Notes under the pieces: model-generated
Databases searched by the model: none
The model's input: the letters and a program-made list of their open reading frames with translations, nothing else
Told to the model about the DNA's origin: nothing
NCBI GenBank assembly: GCA_020846715.1
Contig: JADLDK010000001.1
Location: 1-64,000, forward strand
Direction of reading: 5' to 3'
Length of the DNA stretch: 64,000 bases
DNA from: Armatimonadota bacterium
Lineage (GTDB): Bacteria > Armatimonadota > UBA5829 > DSUL01
Program-made: the position numbers and the translations under genes
Shown here: positions 1-8,984 of the stretch, piece after piece
Numbering within the stretch: position 1 is the first letter of the stretch
How the letters are laid out: the number at the start of each line of letters is the position of its first letter

Positions 1-1
1 C

Positions 2-295
2 CGCTCAAATCTTGTCGGAATGGGAGTCCTGCCTCTGCAGTTTCTTCCTGGAGAGAGCGCCGAGTCTCTGAAGTTGACCGGCCACGAGGAGTTCTCGATA
101 GAAGGTCTCTCAGACAAGCTGAAAAGCGGCTTTGAGGGCGGGCGTACCGTGAACGTACGGGCGAAACTGCTGGATGTGGAGACCACCTTTGCAGCGACGG
201 TGCGAATTGATACTCCCCAGGAGATAGAGTACTACCGGCATGGCGGCATCCTGCAGTACGTGCTCAGACAACTCTTGCGGAAGCACGCCGGATAG
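2..295 (+). CDS. acnA: Aconitate hydratase, C-terminal end (partial)
   Basis: This is the 3' end of an aconitase, the TCA-cycle enzyme that interconverts citrate and isocitrate with a 4Fe-4S cluster. The frame is open from base 2, and the first residues read [14 protein letters not shown], the conserved start of the last part of the swivel domain in the AcnA/IRP1 family. A GES..SL.LTG-like stretch follows, and the protein ends with a short Arg/Lys-rich tail (RQLLRKHAG). The cluster cysteines and the rest of the enzyme lie upstream of the window. The internal ATG at 20 is a conserved methionine, not a start. The family call is secure; the choice of AcnA over other aconitase classes rests on this short C-terminal match. 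Confidence 0.9.
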   Translation, partial: RSNLVGMGVLPLQFLPGESAESLKLTGHEEFSIEGLSDKLKSGFEGGRTVNVRAKLLDVETTFAATVRIDTPQEIEYYRHGGILQYVLRQLLRKHAG

Positions 296-389
296 GTTAC
301 CCGTACAGCCGCAGGACAGTGTGCTGGCGCAACAATCCCGGAAGCGTCGCGCTCACCGGGACTGTCCGAGGAGAATGCGGAAATCAGTC

Positions 390-2303
390 TTATCCAGCCA
401 GAGAATCTGACGCTGGGATACGCGTCGCATTTTCCTGCCTCAGGCGGGACAGGTGAACCATCAGGATCGAGATATCCGCGGGCGTAATACCGGGAATCCG
501 CGACGCCTGTCCGAGAGTCAACGGCCGGATGCGCGAAAGTTTGTCACGGCCTTCTCGTGACAGGGCCTGGTAAGACTGATAGTCAAAGTGTGCAGGCACA
601 GCCCAGTCGTCCAGATTGCGCTGACGCTCTGCCTGCGCGCTTTGCATCTTGATATAGCCCTCGTACTTGATTTCAATCTCTACCTGTCTGGCGACATCCG
701 GGCTCAGGCTGGCGCACCCGTTATGGCGCGCGATGTCTTCGTAGCGGATCTCCGGCCTCTTTAGCAGAGTGGCCAGTGAGAGCCCATCTGATCGAGAAAG
801 ATTCAGATCTCGGGCCAGCTCGGCGGGAACACGGGTATCCTCGAGAATCCTGCGCTCCAGCCTGATCTGTTCCTGCCTCGCGCAGAAGCGCTCCCAGCGA
901 GCGTCATCCACGAGCCCAATCTCTCGCCCAAGCGCAGTCAGTCGAGTGTCGGCATTGTCATGACGCAACAGCAGGCGGTGTTCAGCACGGGACGTAAGCA
1001 GCCGATAAGGATCGTTGACACCTTTGGTGACAAGATCATCAATCATGACTCCAATGTAGCTTTGGGTCCTGTCCATCACAAAGGGCGCCCGCCCCTGGAG
1101 CTTTAGAGCCGCGTTTGCTCCGGCGACAAGGCCCTGCCCCGCTGCTTCTTCATAGCCGGAAGTGCCGTTGAGCTGGCCGGCGAAGTAAAGACCGCTGATC
1201 GCCTTTGTCTCAAGAGTTGGGTAGAGCTCCGTCGGTGGCACGAAGTCATACTCGACCGCATAGCCCGGGACGAGCATTTCTGCGTCTTCCAGTCCTGGCA
1301 CACTGTGTAAGAATTCCAGTTGAACTTCAGCAGGTAAGCTTGAAGACATGCCCTGAACGTAGATGGAGTCAGTGTTCCAGCCTTCCTGTTCCAGGAAGAT
1401 CTGATGGGTTTGGCGATGTGGGAAATTTACAACTTTATCTTCAATACTTGGACAATAGCGTGGCCCGATACCCTCGATGCGCCCGCTGTACATAGCTGAA
1501 CGGTGAAGATTCGCCTCAATAATGCGCCGGGTTTCAAGAGTTGTGGATGTCACCCAGCAGGGCAACAGATCGTGCCGATGGTCAGTGGCCGCGACAGGCT
1601 CCGCCATATACGAAAACGCCAGCGGTTGAATGTCTGACGGCTGGACTTCCAGTCTCTCGAAATTGAGACTTTGTTTGTTGACCCGGGGAGTAGTGCCGGT
1701 CTTCAGGCGTCCAAGCGGGAAGCCAAGCTCTTTCAGAGACTGTGACAGCTCAGTCGCAGGAGCCTCTCCTCGCCGACCCGCGCTTATCTGCTGCTCTCCG
1801 TAGTGACACAGGCCATTCAGAAATGTCCCCGTTGTGATGATGACAGCAGACGCCTGGATTTCCCGGCCATCCGAGGTGAGCACTCCGCGTGCCCGGCCAT
1901 CTTCTACCAGTACCCCAACCACCTTGCCTTCCACAAGCGCGAGATTAGGCTCTGAAAGCAGGACGCTGCCCATGGTCTGTTGATAGAGCAGCTTGTCACA
2001 TTGGGCGCGCAGAGCCTGAACAGCCGGGCCCTTTCCGGTGTTAAGCATCCTCACATGAGTTGTGGTGGCGTCGGCATTGAGCGCCATCTGACCACCGAGA
2101 GCATCAATTTCCCGCACAACCTGCCCCTTGGCCGGACCGCCGATCGAGCAGTTACACGGCATCAGGGCAACTTTTTCGATGGACAAAGTGAGAACCGTGG
2201 TTTGCAGGCCAAGGCGCGCAGAGGCAAGCGCCGCTTCACAGCCAGCGTGGCCCGCACCGACAACAATGACATCTGAATGAGGGATTGGCGTGTTCTTGTC
2301 CAT
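390..2303 (-). CDS. mnmG: tRNA uridine-5-carboxymethylaminomethyl(34) synthesis enzyme MnmG (GidA)
   Basis: MnmG is an FAD- and NADH-dependent enzyme that acts with the GTPase MnmE to install the cmnm5 group on the wobble uridine of certain tRNAs. The N-terminus carries the FAD dinucleotide fold [10 protein letters not shown] at residues 16-25, followed by the family block [13 protein letters not shown] with its conserved cysteines. The block [19 protein letters not shown] and the C-terminal helical MnmE-binding domain ([12 protein letters not shown] near the end) are also present. Length, about 637 residues, is normal. The ATG at 2303 is preferred over the TTG one codon earlier because it sits 5 nt after GGAG. 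A clear promoter lies directly upstream. mnmE is not in the window. Confidence 0.97.
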   Translation of the reverse strand: MDKNTPIPHSDVIVVGAGHAGCEAALASARLGLQTTVLTLSIEKVALMPCNCSIGGPAKGQVVREIDALGGQMALNADATTTHVRMLNTGKGPAVQALRAQCDKLLYQQTMGSVLLSEPNLALVEGKVVGVLVEDGRARGVLTSDGREIQASAVIITTGTFLNGLCHYGEQQISAGRRGEAPATELSQSLKELGFPLGRLKTGTTPRVNKQSLNFERLEVQPSDIQPLAFSYMAEPVAATDHRHDLLPCWVTSTTLETRRIIEANLHRSAMYSGRIEGIGPRYCPSIEDKVVNFPHRQTHQIFLEQEGWNTDSIYVQGMSSSLPAEVQLEFLHSVPGLEDAEMLVPGYAVEYDFVPPTELYPTLETKAISGLYFAGQLNGTSGYEEAAGQGLVAGANAALKLQGRAPFVMDRTQSYIGVMIDDLVTKGVNDPYRLLTSRAEHRLLLRHDNADTRLTALGREIGLVDDARWERFCARQEQIRLERRILEDTRVPAELARDLNLSRSDGLSLATLLKRPEIRYEDIARHNGCASLSPDVARQVEIEIKYEGYIKMQSAQAERQRNLDDWAVPAHFDYQSYQALSREGRDKLSRIRPLTLGQASRIPGITPADISILMVHLSRLRQENATRIPASDSLAG

Positions 2304-2317
2304 CAAAGCTCCAGAGT

Positions 2318-2346
2318 ATTATAGCGGCTACGACGCATCGTGACAG
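2318..2346 (-). promoter_or_regulatory. Sigma70-type promoter of mnmG
   Basis: On the minus strand CTGTCA (2346-2341) and a perfect TATAAT (2323-2318) are separated by 17 nt. The -10 box ends only 14 nt before the mnmG ATG, so the transcript would start about 8 nt upstream of the start codon and cut into the GGAG ribosome-binding motif. The message would therefore be nearly leaderless. The boxes are seen directly; the transcription start is inferred. Confidence 0.55.
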
Positions 2347-2469
2347 GCTGCACGCAGAGAGATTGCAGCCGCGCCCAGGGGCGTCTGTGGCTGCGCGCAC
2401 GGGATTACGTGCTGACTCCGAGGGGTGTAGTCATGTTGCGGGCGCCAACGATCTCTTGCCGTGATTACC

Positions 2470-2498
2470 TAGTCAAGCAAACAGGTATGCAGTAGAAT
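2470..2498 (+). promoter_or_regulatory. Putative promoter of the DUF2961 gene
   Basis: TAGTCA (2470-2475) and TAGAAT (2493-2498) are spaced by 17 nt, 48 nt before the start codon of the next gene. The -10 form TAGAAT recurs in front of three other genes in this window (16705, 41173, 54114), which strengthens the reading. The -35 box matches only four of six consensus bases. Confidence 0.4.
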
Positions 2499-2545
2499 GA
2501 GCACGTTTTGTCAGATACCACACTACCAGTAAAAGAGGTTTTGCT

Positions 2546-3652
2546 ATGACAGGATTCAACGGTCTCGGACTGCATCTGGGAAACCTGGCCAGGCTCTCCA
2601 ATGCGCGCACCCGCTCTATCAGCCCTGAGAACTTCACAGGCGAGAAGGGCAAAGCGGCAATGGCTGTCCCGAAACAGGACTCCGACGGGAACTGGACGGG
2701 CGGCACAGGTGCGGGCTGCGCTCGCGATCTGGGTCAGGGGTGGAAAGTCTCTCCAAGCATTCGCATTGAACCGGGTGAGACACGCACGATCGCTGATATC
2801 AATGAGTCTGGCGCTATTCAGCAGATATGGATGACACCCACGGGTCACTGGCGTTTCTCAATCCTGCGAATCTACTGGGACGGCCAAGATCAGCCGTCCG
2901 TAGAGTGCCCGGTTGGCGATTTCTTCGCCTGCGGATGGAGCAGATACGCGCACGTGAACTCCCTTCCCGTGTGTGTCAACCCGGGCAGCGCTTTTAACTG
3001 CTACTGGGAGATGCCATTTCGCAAGTCCTGCAAAATCACGTTCAGTAATATCGGTGAGGAGCCAATGACCCTCTTCTACCAGATCAACTACACGCTGACT
3101 GACGTCCCGGAGGATGCAGCCTATTTCCACGCCCAGTTCCGACGCACTAATCCCCTTCCTTACAAGGAGCCTTACACGATTCTCGACGGTGTCAAAGGAC
3201 AGGGTCAGTACGTGGGGACATACATGGCCTGGCAGGTAAACAACACGGGCTGGTGGGGAGAAGGCGAGATCAAGTTCTATATGGATGGGGATAAGGAGTT
3301 TCCCACAATAGCAGGCACCGGCACTGAAGACTACTTCTGTGGAAGTTACAACTTTGACAGAGAAGGGCAGTACACAGAGTTCTCAAAAGCGTACGCCGGG
3401 CTTCCACAGGTGATACGCCCGGACGGAACGTACCAGTCACAGACCGGCTTCGGTCTGTACCGCTGGCACATTATGGATCCAGTCCGGTTTGAGCGGGATC
3501 TGCGCGTAACCATGCAGGCGCTCGGATGGCGCAGCAGAGGGCGCTACCTCCCTCTGCAGGATGACATATCCTCCTGCGCTTTGTGGTATCAGACGCTGCC
3601 GACCGCGCCGTTTCCCGAGTTGCCGTCCCGCGATGATCTGGAAGTAATCTGA
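2546..3652 (+). CDS. DUF2961 protein (GH172-type glycosidase fold)
   Basis: A 368-residue protein of the DUF2961 family. Members with known function are glycoside hydrolase family 172 enzymes acting on fructofuranosides or D-arabinofuranosides, using two glutamates. Diagnostic stretches here are the N-terminal GxGxxxG-rich block, MTPTGHWRFSILRIYWDGQ (conserved W-D-G), the acidic GEGEIKFYMDGD (E239/E241) and AGTGTEDYFCGSYNF with E261. E261 plus one of E239/E241 are the likely catalytic pair. I see no signal peptide, so the protein is probably cytoplasmic. AGAGG lies 7 nt before the ATG. It stands alone, between mnmG on the other strand and the pilin array. Family assignment is firm; substrate is unknown. 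Confidence 0.88.
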   Translation: MTGFNGLGLHLGNLARLSNARTRSISPENFTGEKGKAAMAVPKQDSDGNWTGGTGAGCARDLGQGWKVSPSIRIEPGETRTIADINESGAIQQIWMTPTGHWRFSILRIYWDGQDQPSVECPVGDFFACGWSRYAHVNSLPVCVNPGSAFNCYWEMPFRKSCKITFSNIGEEPMTLFYQINYTLTDVPEDAAYFHAQFRRTNPLPYKEPYTILDGVKGQGQYVGTYMAWQVNNTGWWGEGEIKFYMDGDKEFPTIAGTGTEDYFCGSYNFDREGQYTEFSKAYAGLPQVIRPDGTYQSQTGFGLYRWHIMDPVRFERDLRVTMQALGWRSRGRYLPLQDDISSCALWYQTLPTAPFPELPSRDDLEVI

Positions 3653-3939
3653 GACCCCAAAGGGCCATCCAGATCAGGTTGGAGCCGGATTTGTAAGGAG
3701 GCTGCCTACACCAGGATTGTGAAGTCTGGCCAATCTTCCCGCACAACTACGGGGATCGATGAACATTCTGACACGGAAAGTAGTAGATACAACACACTTG
3801 GGCCGGTCCGGCACTAGTAGACCTGACAGCCTGACAAAATCGCCTGGCGGAGATGCCTGCGCTCTCACCGGACAGCTACAGCTGTCACAGTGGTACGGCG
3901 GCTTCTCCTCCACCCACCACGCACCGGGAGACCTTATCT

Positions 3940-4311
3940 ATGCTTTTCCTTCAGAACAGATTCCGTCAGAGGATTACGCAATCTCGAAAAGGCTTTACGC
4001 TCATCGAGATTATGATTGTGGTGCTGATTATCGGCATCCTTCTAGCCATTGCGGTCCCGAACTTCATCCAGGCAAGAGACTCTTCGCGCACCAAGAGCTG
4101 CATCGCTAACCTCAAGCAGATTGACGGCGCAAAGCACCAGTACGCGATGGACAACAACCTTTCAGGAACGGCTTCCGTAACCGGCGCGAACTTGCTGGGC
4201 ACCTATATTAAGGGCAGTGCGATGCCTGCGTGCCCGGCCGGCGGCACCTATACCATAGGCACCGTGGACACTGACCCGACCTGTACAATCACCGGGCACA
4301 CCCTGCCGTAG
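3940..4311 (+). CDS. Type IV pilin, tandem copy 1
   Basis: A 123-residue type IV prepilin: a basic leader ending SRKG, then GFTLIEIMIVVLIIGILLAI, with the prepilin-peptidase site G|F and Glu5 of the mature protein. After the hydrophobic helix comes a small globular part of about 80 residues with three cysteines (mature positions about 37, 81 and 98), ending TGHTLP. The ATG at 3940 is chosen because GGGAG lies 9 nt upstream and it gives a normal short leader; an in-frame start at 3853 would give an implausible one. Copy 1 differs from copy 3 at only six of 106 mature positions. A perfect terminator follows, so it is transcribed alone. It is probably a major pilin subunit or pseudopilin; filament type cannot be told from the sequence. 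Confidence 0.93.
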   Translation: MLFLQNRFRQRITQSRKGFTLIEIMIVVLIIGILLAIAVPNFIQARDSSRTKSCIANLKQIDGAKHQYAMDNNLSGTASVTGANLLGTYIKGSAMPACPAGGTYTIGTVDTDPTCTITGHTLP

Positions 4312-4346
4312 CGGTAGAGGCGTCCACCTTAGAATACTTGTCTTTG

Positions 4347-4375
4347 CCAGCGCGCCTTTGGCGCGCTGGTTTTTT
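4347..4375 (+). terminator. Rho-independent terminator after pilin copy 1
   Basis: A perfect 10-bp stem, CCAGCGCGCC / GGCGCGCTGG, with a TTT loop is followed by six T residues. It lies 36 nt after the pilin stop codon. Confidence 0.93.
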
Positions 4376-4610
4376 GTGTCCCGAAAAGCCCGCATTTATC
4401 ACAGTCGTCGGATGTGCTTCTGAGCGGAACAAATCCCTTGACTGTACTTCGCCTGGGCCAGTTAGCGCCAGGCTCTCGACCACAACAGACACCGCCAAGA
4501 CCGCAACGGACAATCTTCACCTGCACTCAAAGCTGGTTATCGTTCTTCCCTGTCCTGCGGGCTTGCCCTATCTGAAGGCGTGTTCAAACCCTATCAGGAG
4601 AATGGAAAAG

Positions 4611-4967
4611 ATGTTGAGTCTCAACCGTATCAGGAAGTCCCGCAAAGGCTTTACGCTGATCGAAATCATGATTGTGGTGCTGATTATCGGCATCCTTCTG
4701 GCTATCGCCGTCCCGAACTTCATTCAGGCCAGGGACTCCTCTCGCACAAAGAGCTGCATCGCCAACTTGAAGCAGATTGACTCGGCGAAGCAACAGTACG
4801 CAATGGACAACCGCCTGGCAGGCACTGCCAGCGTCACATCCGCCAACCTGCTGGGCACCTACATCAAAGGCACTGCTATGCCCGCCTGCCCGGGTGGCGG
4901 CACCTACACTATCGGAACTGTCGATACCGATCCCACCTGCACAGTGACAGGGCACGCCCTGCCGTAA
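4611..4967 (+). CDS. Type IV pilin, tandem copy 2
   Basis: A 118-residue prepilin: short leader MLSLNRIRKSRKG, then GFTLIEIMIVVLIIGILLAI and the same small three-cysteine C-terminal domain as copies 1 and 3. It differs from copy 3 at only three mature positions (S/T, A/G and T/A near the end). Two start codons are nine bases apart. The second (4611) is preferred because AGGAG ends 10 nt before it, while the first (4602) would leave a 1-nt gap. The longer frame reaching back to 4338 runs through the upstream terminator and is not credible. A strong terminator follows, so this copy too is a single-gene transcript. I could not find a convincing promoter in the 235 nt upstream. Confidence 0.93.
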   Translation: MLSLNRIRKSRKGFTLIEIMIVVLIIGILLAIAVPNFIQARDSSRTKSCIANLKQIDSAKQQYAMDNRLAGTASVTSANLLGTYIKGTAMPACPGGGTYTIGTVDTDPTCTVTGHALP

Positions 4968-4999
4968 GCGGTTCTCGATCTGTTCCTTTTTTTGGAGGA

Positions 5000-5031
5000 A
5001 GCGGCTCGCTACGCGCGGGCCGCTTTTTTTT
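5000..5031 (+). terminator. Rho-independent terminator after pilin copy 2
   Basis: A 10-bp stem (AGCGGCTCGC with GCGGGCCGCT, one T-G wobble) with a 5-nt loop is followed by eight T residues. It lies 32 nt after the pilin stop. Confidence 0.93.
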
Positions 5032-5215
5032 GGCGCCACGCATGAGGACAGCGGCACAGATGCAAAGCAGGCAAAAAAGCTGTGCCATCAACAGATATTC
5101 GCATGGAACAACTGGTAATGAGACCAGACCGCCATGCCCTGGTTGTGGCGGTCGCAACACCCGTTTCTCCACCACCTTGTCAAGAGGGACGGGAATCATC
5201 ACAAAGGACTAGTAG

Positions 5216-5575
5216 ATGACTTCATTCGCTAAGCGGCTTCGCAAGTCTCGAGAGGGGTTCACCCTTATCGAAATCATGATCGTGGTGCTGATTATCGGCA
5301 TCCTTCTGGCCATCGCGGTCCCGAACTTCATTCAAGCGAGGGATTCCTCTCGCACCAAGAGCTGTATCGCCAACTTGAAGCAGATTGATTCTGCCAAGCA
5401 GCAGTACGCAATGGACAACCGCCTGGCAGGCACTGCCAGCGTGACATCCGCCAACCTGCTGGGCACCTACATCAAAGGCTCTGCTATGCCAGCCTGCCCG
5501 GCCGGCGGCACCTACACCATCGGAACGGTTGATACCGACCCAACGTGCACAGTGACAGGGCACACCCTGCCATAA
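5216..5575 (+). CDS. Type IV pilin, tandem copy 3
   Basis: A 119-residue prepilin with leader MTSFAKRLRKSREG followed by GFTLIEIMIVVLIIGILLAI. The mature part is 106 residues with the same C37/C81/C98-like cysteines and the YTIGTVDTDPTC end as copies 1 and 2. AAAGGA lies 7 nt before the ATG and fixes the start. The three leaders differ much more from one another than the mature proteins do, so the array looks like duplication with strong selection or gene conversion on the mature part. It is followed by its own hairpin terminator and then by a divergent pilin operon. Confidence 0.93.
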   Translation: MTSFAKRLRKSREGFTLIEIMIVVLIIGILLAIAVPNFIQARDSSRTKSCIANLKQIDSAKQQYAMDNRLAGTASVTSANLLGTYIKGSAMPACPAGGTYTIGTVDTDPTCTVTGHTLP

Positions 5576-5592
5576 ACTGATCTGAGCTTTCC

Positions 5593-5631
5593 GGGTGGCA
5601 AGCGCTGACACGTGTCGCGCTGCCACCCTTT
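5593..5631 (+). terminator. Hairpin terminator after pilin copy 3
   Basis: A long stem of GGGTGGC/GCCACCC, AGCGC/GCGCT and GACAC/GTGTC segments, interrupted by single-base bulges, is followed by a short TTT run. The T-run is weaker than for copies 1 and 2, but the position, 17 nt after the stop, fits a terminator. Confidence 0.7.
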
Positions 5632-5777
5632 CGGCGTTTCGGACCTTGAGCCCTCACTAGCTTTGCGCGCTGAAATCCAACTTTCTGTAAGCTGAACTCC
5701 AGTGTGGAGACTGCGGACAACGGACCCAGTCACAACCAACCACAACACAAACACACGACCAGCGCAGGGACGAACTG

Positions 5778-6128
5778 GTGAAAACAAGACGCACACGCAA
5801 CGGCCACGGCTTTACACTCATCGAGATTATGATCGTGATTCTGATTCTCGGAATCATGATGGCCATCGCCGTCCCCAATATGCTCAAGGCCCGCTCAAAC
5901 AGCGCTGCCCGAGTCTGCCGTGAAAATCTGCGCACCGTCGCCCACGCCAAAGAGCGGTGGGCTATGGAAAACAACAAACCCGCAGGCTCGACTCCAGTTT
6001 GGAGCGACATTGTGCCGACATATCTCAAGGGGCAGAAGCCTGTATGTCCCGAGAACGGGACTTACAGCATCGGAGATCTCGGCACCGACCCCACATGCTC
6101 CAGGGGCGGAGAACACACCATTCAGTGA
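5778..6128 (+). CDS. Divergent type IV pilin heading the minor pilin operon
   Basis: A 116-residue prepilin starting at a GTG with AGGGA 7 nt upstream. The leader MKTRRTRNGHG precedes GFTLIEIMIVILILGIMMAI. The C-terminal half keeps the plan of the three upstream pilins (one Cys after the helix, VCPENGTYSIGDLGTDPTC near the end) but is otherwise clearly diverged. It is followed 11 nt later by a PilV-like gene, and the whole block to 9496 is tightly spaced on one strand with a single terminator. This is a pilin or pseudopilin that probably works with the minor pilins downstream, perhaps at the tip or base of the filament. Confidence 0.9.
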   Translation: MKTRRTRNGHGFTLIEIMIVILILGIMMAIAVPNMLKARSNSAARVCRENLRTVAHAKERWAMENNKPAGSTPVWSDIVPTYLKGQKPVCPENGTYSIGDLGTDPTCSRGGEHTIQ

Positions 6129-6139
6129 GAGATCAGTCC

Positions 6140-6613
6140 ATGCCACTATCCTTAAGAGTCAGCCAATATCTGAGATCTCGCCGCGGGATGACCATGCTGG
6201 AAATCGTGTTTGCGATGTCCGTAATTCTCGCATGTGCGCTAGTGTATGCTGCCGCATTTCCGACATCCACCACCAACCGTCAAAAGACGGACAACCACGC
6301 AGTGGCGCTGACTTTGGCCGATCGAGAGATGGAGGCGCTTCGAGACGCGGGCTACAGTATCGCAAATAGCTACGGCGGACTCCAGAGCGCAAACCTCATC
6401 AACTCAACTCCCGCCTCATCGCCATACAGTATTTCGAACGTGACACACGGCTCGTCTCAGACAATCGCGAACACGCTGCCCTCCGGGACGGGAACGCTGA
6501 CAGTTGTGCCACAAGGGACAGGAGTACTGCGCGTCACAGTAGTGGTGAGTTGGGTAGAGAAATCCGCGACGCGCTCCATTTCACTGTCATCTTACCTTGC
6601 CAATGTCCAGTGA
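6140..6613 (+). CDS. PilV/GspI-like minor pilin
   Basis: A 157-residue protein with the prepilin signature RRGMTMLEIVFAMSVILACALVYA: Gly at -1, M+1 and Glu5, then a hydrophobic helix. The mature part continues TLADREMEALRDAGY, a motif typical of the PilV/GspI group (A..LA..q.E.lr), then a Ser/Thr-rich beta domain. The ATG at 6140 is the only sensible start, 11 nt after the previous stop codon, with GAGAGA upstream. It is the second gene of the minor pilin operon and is followed 14 nt later by a PilW-like gene. Minor pilins of this type prime assembly of type IV pili or type II secretion pseudopili. Confidence 0.85.
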   Translation: MPLSLRVSQYLRSRRGMTMLEIVFAMSVILACALVYAAAFPTSTTNRQKTDNHAVALTLADREMEALRDAGYSIANSYGGLQSANLINSTPASSPYSISNVTHGSSQTIANTLPSGTGTLTVVPQGTGVLRVTVVVSWVEKSATRSISLSSYLANVQ

Positions 6614-6627
6614 AGGGGAACCTGACT

Positions 6628-7170
6628 ATGACAAAGCAGCTTTTGTCGCACTGGCGCTCCCGGTGCGGATTCACGCTGATCGAGACAATGACCGCGATGA
6701 CTGTCTTCACAATGCTTGCTTTTGGCGGGCTGTCGCTTGTCGTGGCTGCGGTCAACACTTACAGCCGGGATTTTGGCCGCGCGGTAGTCGAGACGGACAC
6801 GGCGCAGGCTATCAGAAGAATTGACGAAGGGCTGAGAGAGGCCTACTCGGTACAGGTCGACGCCGACGGTATGGGGCTGACGTTCTACTATCCGCAGACC
6901 TATGTGGATGCGACAGGCAAGCACTACACGGCTCCTCTGGTTTCGGACGGGATCGCCCGAAGGCTCTATAAGAGCGGGAATCGGCTGATCTGGTCTCTCA
7001 ACAGCCGTCCACTCCTGACGAATATGCAGACAAGCGGTGGAGCCAGAATTTTCACTCTCCAGCCATCCGGTCATGCGCTGCTGGTGTCGCTTTCCGCGTC
7101 CACTTCCACTGGGCGGGAGACCTTTGCCAGCACCAAGACAGGTGTCATTCAACTGAGGAATGTCCAATGA
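6628..7170 (+). CDS. PilW/GspJ-like minor pilin
   Basis: A 180-residue prepilin-like protein: leader MTKQLLSHWRSRCG, then FTLIETMTAMTVFTMLAFGGLS, with a G|F cleavage site and Glu5. The mature domain has the long stretch after the helix (RAVVETDTAQAIRRIDEGLREA) typical of PilW/GspJ, where this helix packs on a beta-sheet. GGGGA lies about 8 nt before the ATG at 6628. The stop codon overlaps the next start as ATGA, so translation of the next gene is probably coupled to it. It is the third gene of the minor pilin operon. Confidence 0.85.
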   Translation: MTKQLLSHWRSRCGFTLIETMTAMTVFTMLAFGGLSLVVAAVNTYSRDFGRAVVETDTAQAIRRIDEGLREAYSVQVDADGMGLTFYYPQTYVDATGKHYTAPLVSDGIARRLYKSGNRLIWSLNSRPLLTNMQTSGGARIFTLQPSGHALLVSLSASTSTGRETFASTKTGVIQLRNVQ

Positions 7171-8984
7171 AATTTGAGCGCATTATCTCACGGCGAATCA
7201 AATGCCTCGTATCACCTCGCGGGGCTGCGCTCGCGTCTTCGCTGCTCTGGCTGGGAATGATAATGGTCACTGGCACCGGACTGCTGTCATTCACAACCGC
7301 AGGAACTGCGCGGGTCTCCCGCGATGAGAACGCAGCGATTGCCCTGAACGCCGCTGATGCAGGCCTTCAGCAGGAAATGGCTAACCTCTGGCAGCCATTC
7401 AAAGCCACGCAGCGCTTCGACAGCCTGGATACTCAGTGCGCCGGGGCTACAACAGGGGCGCCCCGCCTCGTTATGGCCGGCCTTGTGCAGGGCGCCGCTA
7501 CGTACGACGTGCGGTACTCTGTCGGAGTTGTTAACTATATCATCCAGGGGACATACAGAAGACAGGTGATCGTCAGGTCCATTGGGTGGGTTGATCAGAA
7601 CCGCAACGGAGCCCTGGATAACGGTGAGGAAAGCCGCGCCATCGAGTCTCAGATAGAGCTGGCGCTGGATCGCTCCAAGGTCTTTGACTACGCGTACTTT
7701 GTGAACAACTATGGCTGGATGAACGGCTTTGGCGCCAACGACCTGATTGTGAACGGAGACATGCGGGCCAACGGCAATTTCGACTTCAGTGGCGGAACCC
7801 CGACTATTAACGGGAGTGTTTACGCCGCCAAGAATAACAAGCTAATCCCGGCCGCTCCAGGTATCGTCAACATCAATCCTACACAGTGGAGCAACACCAC
7901 CTACACCACGAAAGCGCCCACGATGGCGCGTATGGCTTACTCCGCAAGCAAGATGGGGGTCAAAGGCACCGATGAGTACGAAAAGTGGCGAGATATTATC
8001 TACGATCAACAAGGCAGTATGGTGCGCGGACAACCAAGCGGCGCGGTCATCGGAGACAACAACGGCATCCGCACCTACTCCAACCAGCTTCTCAGCCCGA
8101 AACCAACTGAAGAAGTTCTAATGCCGGATCTCTCCGATATTGACTACTACAAGCAGCTCAGTCAGAACTATGTCGATGCTAAGGAGAAGTATCAGGATAA
8201 CTCCAACAACCCCTACTACGGCCAGGGCGCCTACATCGAAATGTTCAACTCACTCACAAACAGGTACGAACGCGTGACCACAAATGGCGTGTACGATGGA
8301 AGCCTGGGAGTCATCGGAACCAGCAGCAAACCCGTGAAAATACACGGCCCGGTCACGATCACGGGAGATGCGGTCATCAAGGGCGTCATTTCCGGACAAG
8401 GCTGCATCTATACCGGCCGCAATGTGCACATTGTAGGAGATATCACCTACAGTCAGTCGCCAAACTTCGTCGGTAGCGACATTGCGACCGTGGACAAGGC
8501 AAACGAAAAGAAAGACCTGCTTGGCCTGGCGGCTCGCGGAAGCGTGATCATGGGCAACACCAAGAAGTTCAGCAACACTGAACTGCAGTATATGACCCCC
8601 CCGTTCACCAAAGCCCGCTATGACGACAACGGCAATCTGATTCCGGCTTTCAATGCAAAGGCCACGGACTACACAGGGAAAATGCGCTATCAGTCTATCC
8701 TGGGCGACAACTACATCGACAGCGTCAGCGAATCAATTCACCAGATAAACGCCGTGCTCTACACCAACTTCCTCGGAGGCGGGCGGCTTGGTGAGAACTC
8801 AGGCGGCGTCACGTTCAACGGTTCCATCATTTCTCGTGATGAGGCCATGGTGTTGCAGAGCCTGCCACTTGTTATGAACTACGACAACCGCCTGCGCTGG
8901 CGGGCTGACATGGGAGACTCTCTCATCAATATCAACCTTCCAATGTCTCCAACGCTTACTTCGCTGTCGTGGAGGGAGATATGA
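7167..8984 (+). CDS. PilX-like pilus assembly protein with beta-helix-like repeats
   Basis: A 605-residue protein whose N-terminus resembles PilX: a basic start, then RGAALASSLLWLGMIMVTGTGLLSF as one membrane helix (about 19-45) without a prepilin FTLIE motif. The next block, NAADAGLQQEMANLW, matches the PilX-type 'A..AAeAGl' motif. The large remainder contains short glycine-rich repeats such as NDLIVNGDMRANGNFDFSGG and GPVTITGDAVIKGVISGQG, reminiscent of polymer-forming right-handed beta-helix proteins. It overlaps both neighbours by 4 nt (ATGA). PilX proteins are usually under 250 residues, so the 500-residue extension is unusual. It could be a tip adhesin or cell-surface scaffold; no enzyme motif was seen. 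Confidence 0.75.
   Translation: MKFERIISRRIKCLVSPRGAALASSLLWLGMIMVTGTGLLSFTTAGTARVSRDENAAIALNAADAGLQQEMANLWQPFKATQRFDSLDTQCAGATTGAPRLVMAGLVQGAATYDVRYSVGVVNYIIQGTYRRQVIVRSIGWVDQNRNGALDNGEESRAIESQIELALDRSKVFDYAYFVNNYGWMNGFGANDLIVNGDMRANGNFDFSGGTPTINGSVYAAKNNKLIPAAPGIVNINPTQWSNTTYTTKAPTMARMAYSASKMGVKGTDEYEKWRDIIYDQQGSMVRGQPSGAVIGDNNGIRTYSNQLLSPKPTEEVLMPDLSDIDYYKQLSQNYVDAKEKYQDNSNNPYYGQGAYIEMFNSLTNRYERVTTNGVYDGSLGVIGTSSKPVKIHGPVTITGDAVIKGVISGQGCIYTGRNVHIVGDITYSQSPNFVGSDIATVDKANEKKDLLGLAARGSVIMGNTKKFSNTELQYMTPPFTKARYDDNGNLIPAFNAKATDYTGKMRYQSILGDNYIDSVSESIHQINAVLYTNFLGGGRLGENSGGVTFNGSIISRDEAMVLQSLPLVMNYDNRLRWRADMGDSLININLPMSPTLTSLSWREI

Noticed and set aside
4338-4610. Long N-terminal extension of pilin copy 2
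   Set aside because: It runs through the terminator of copy 1; a normal leader and ribosome-binding site place the start at 4611.
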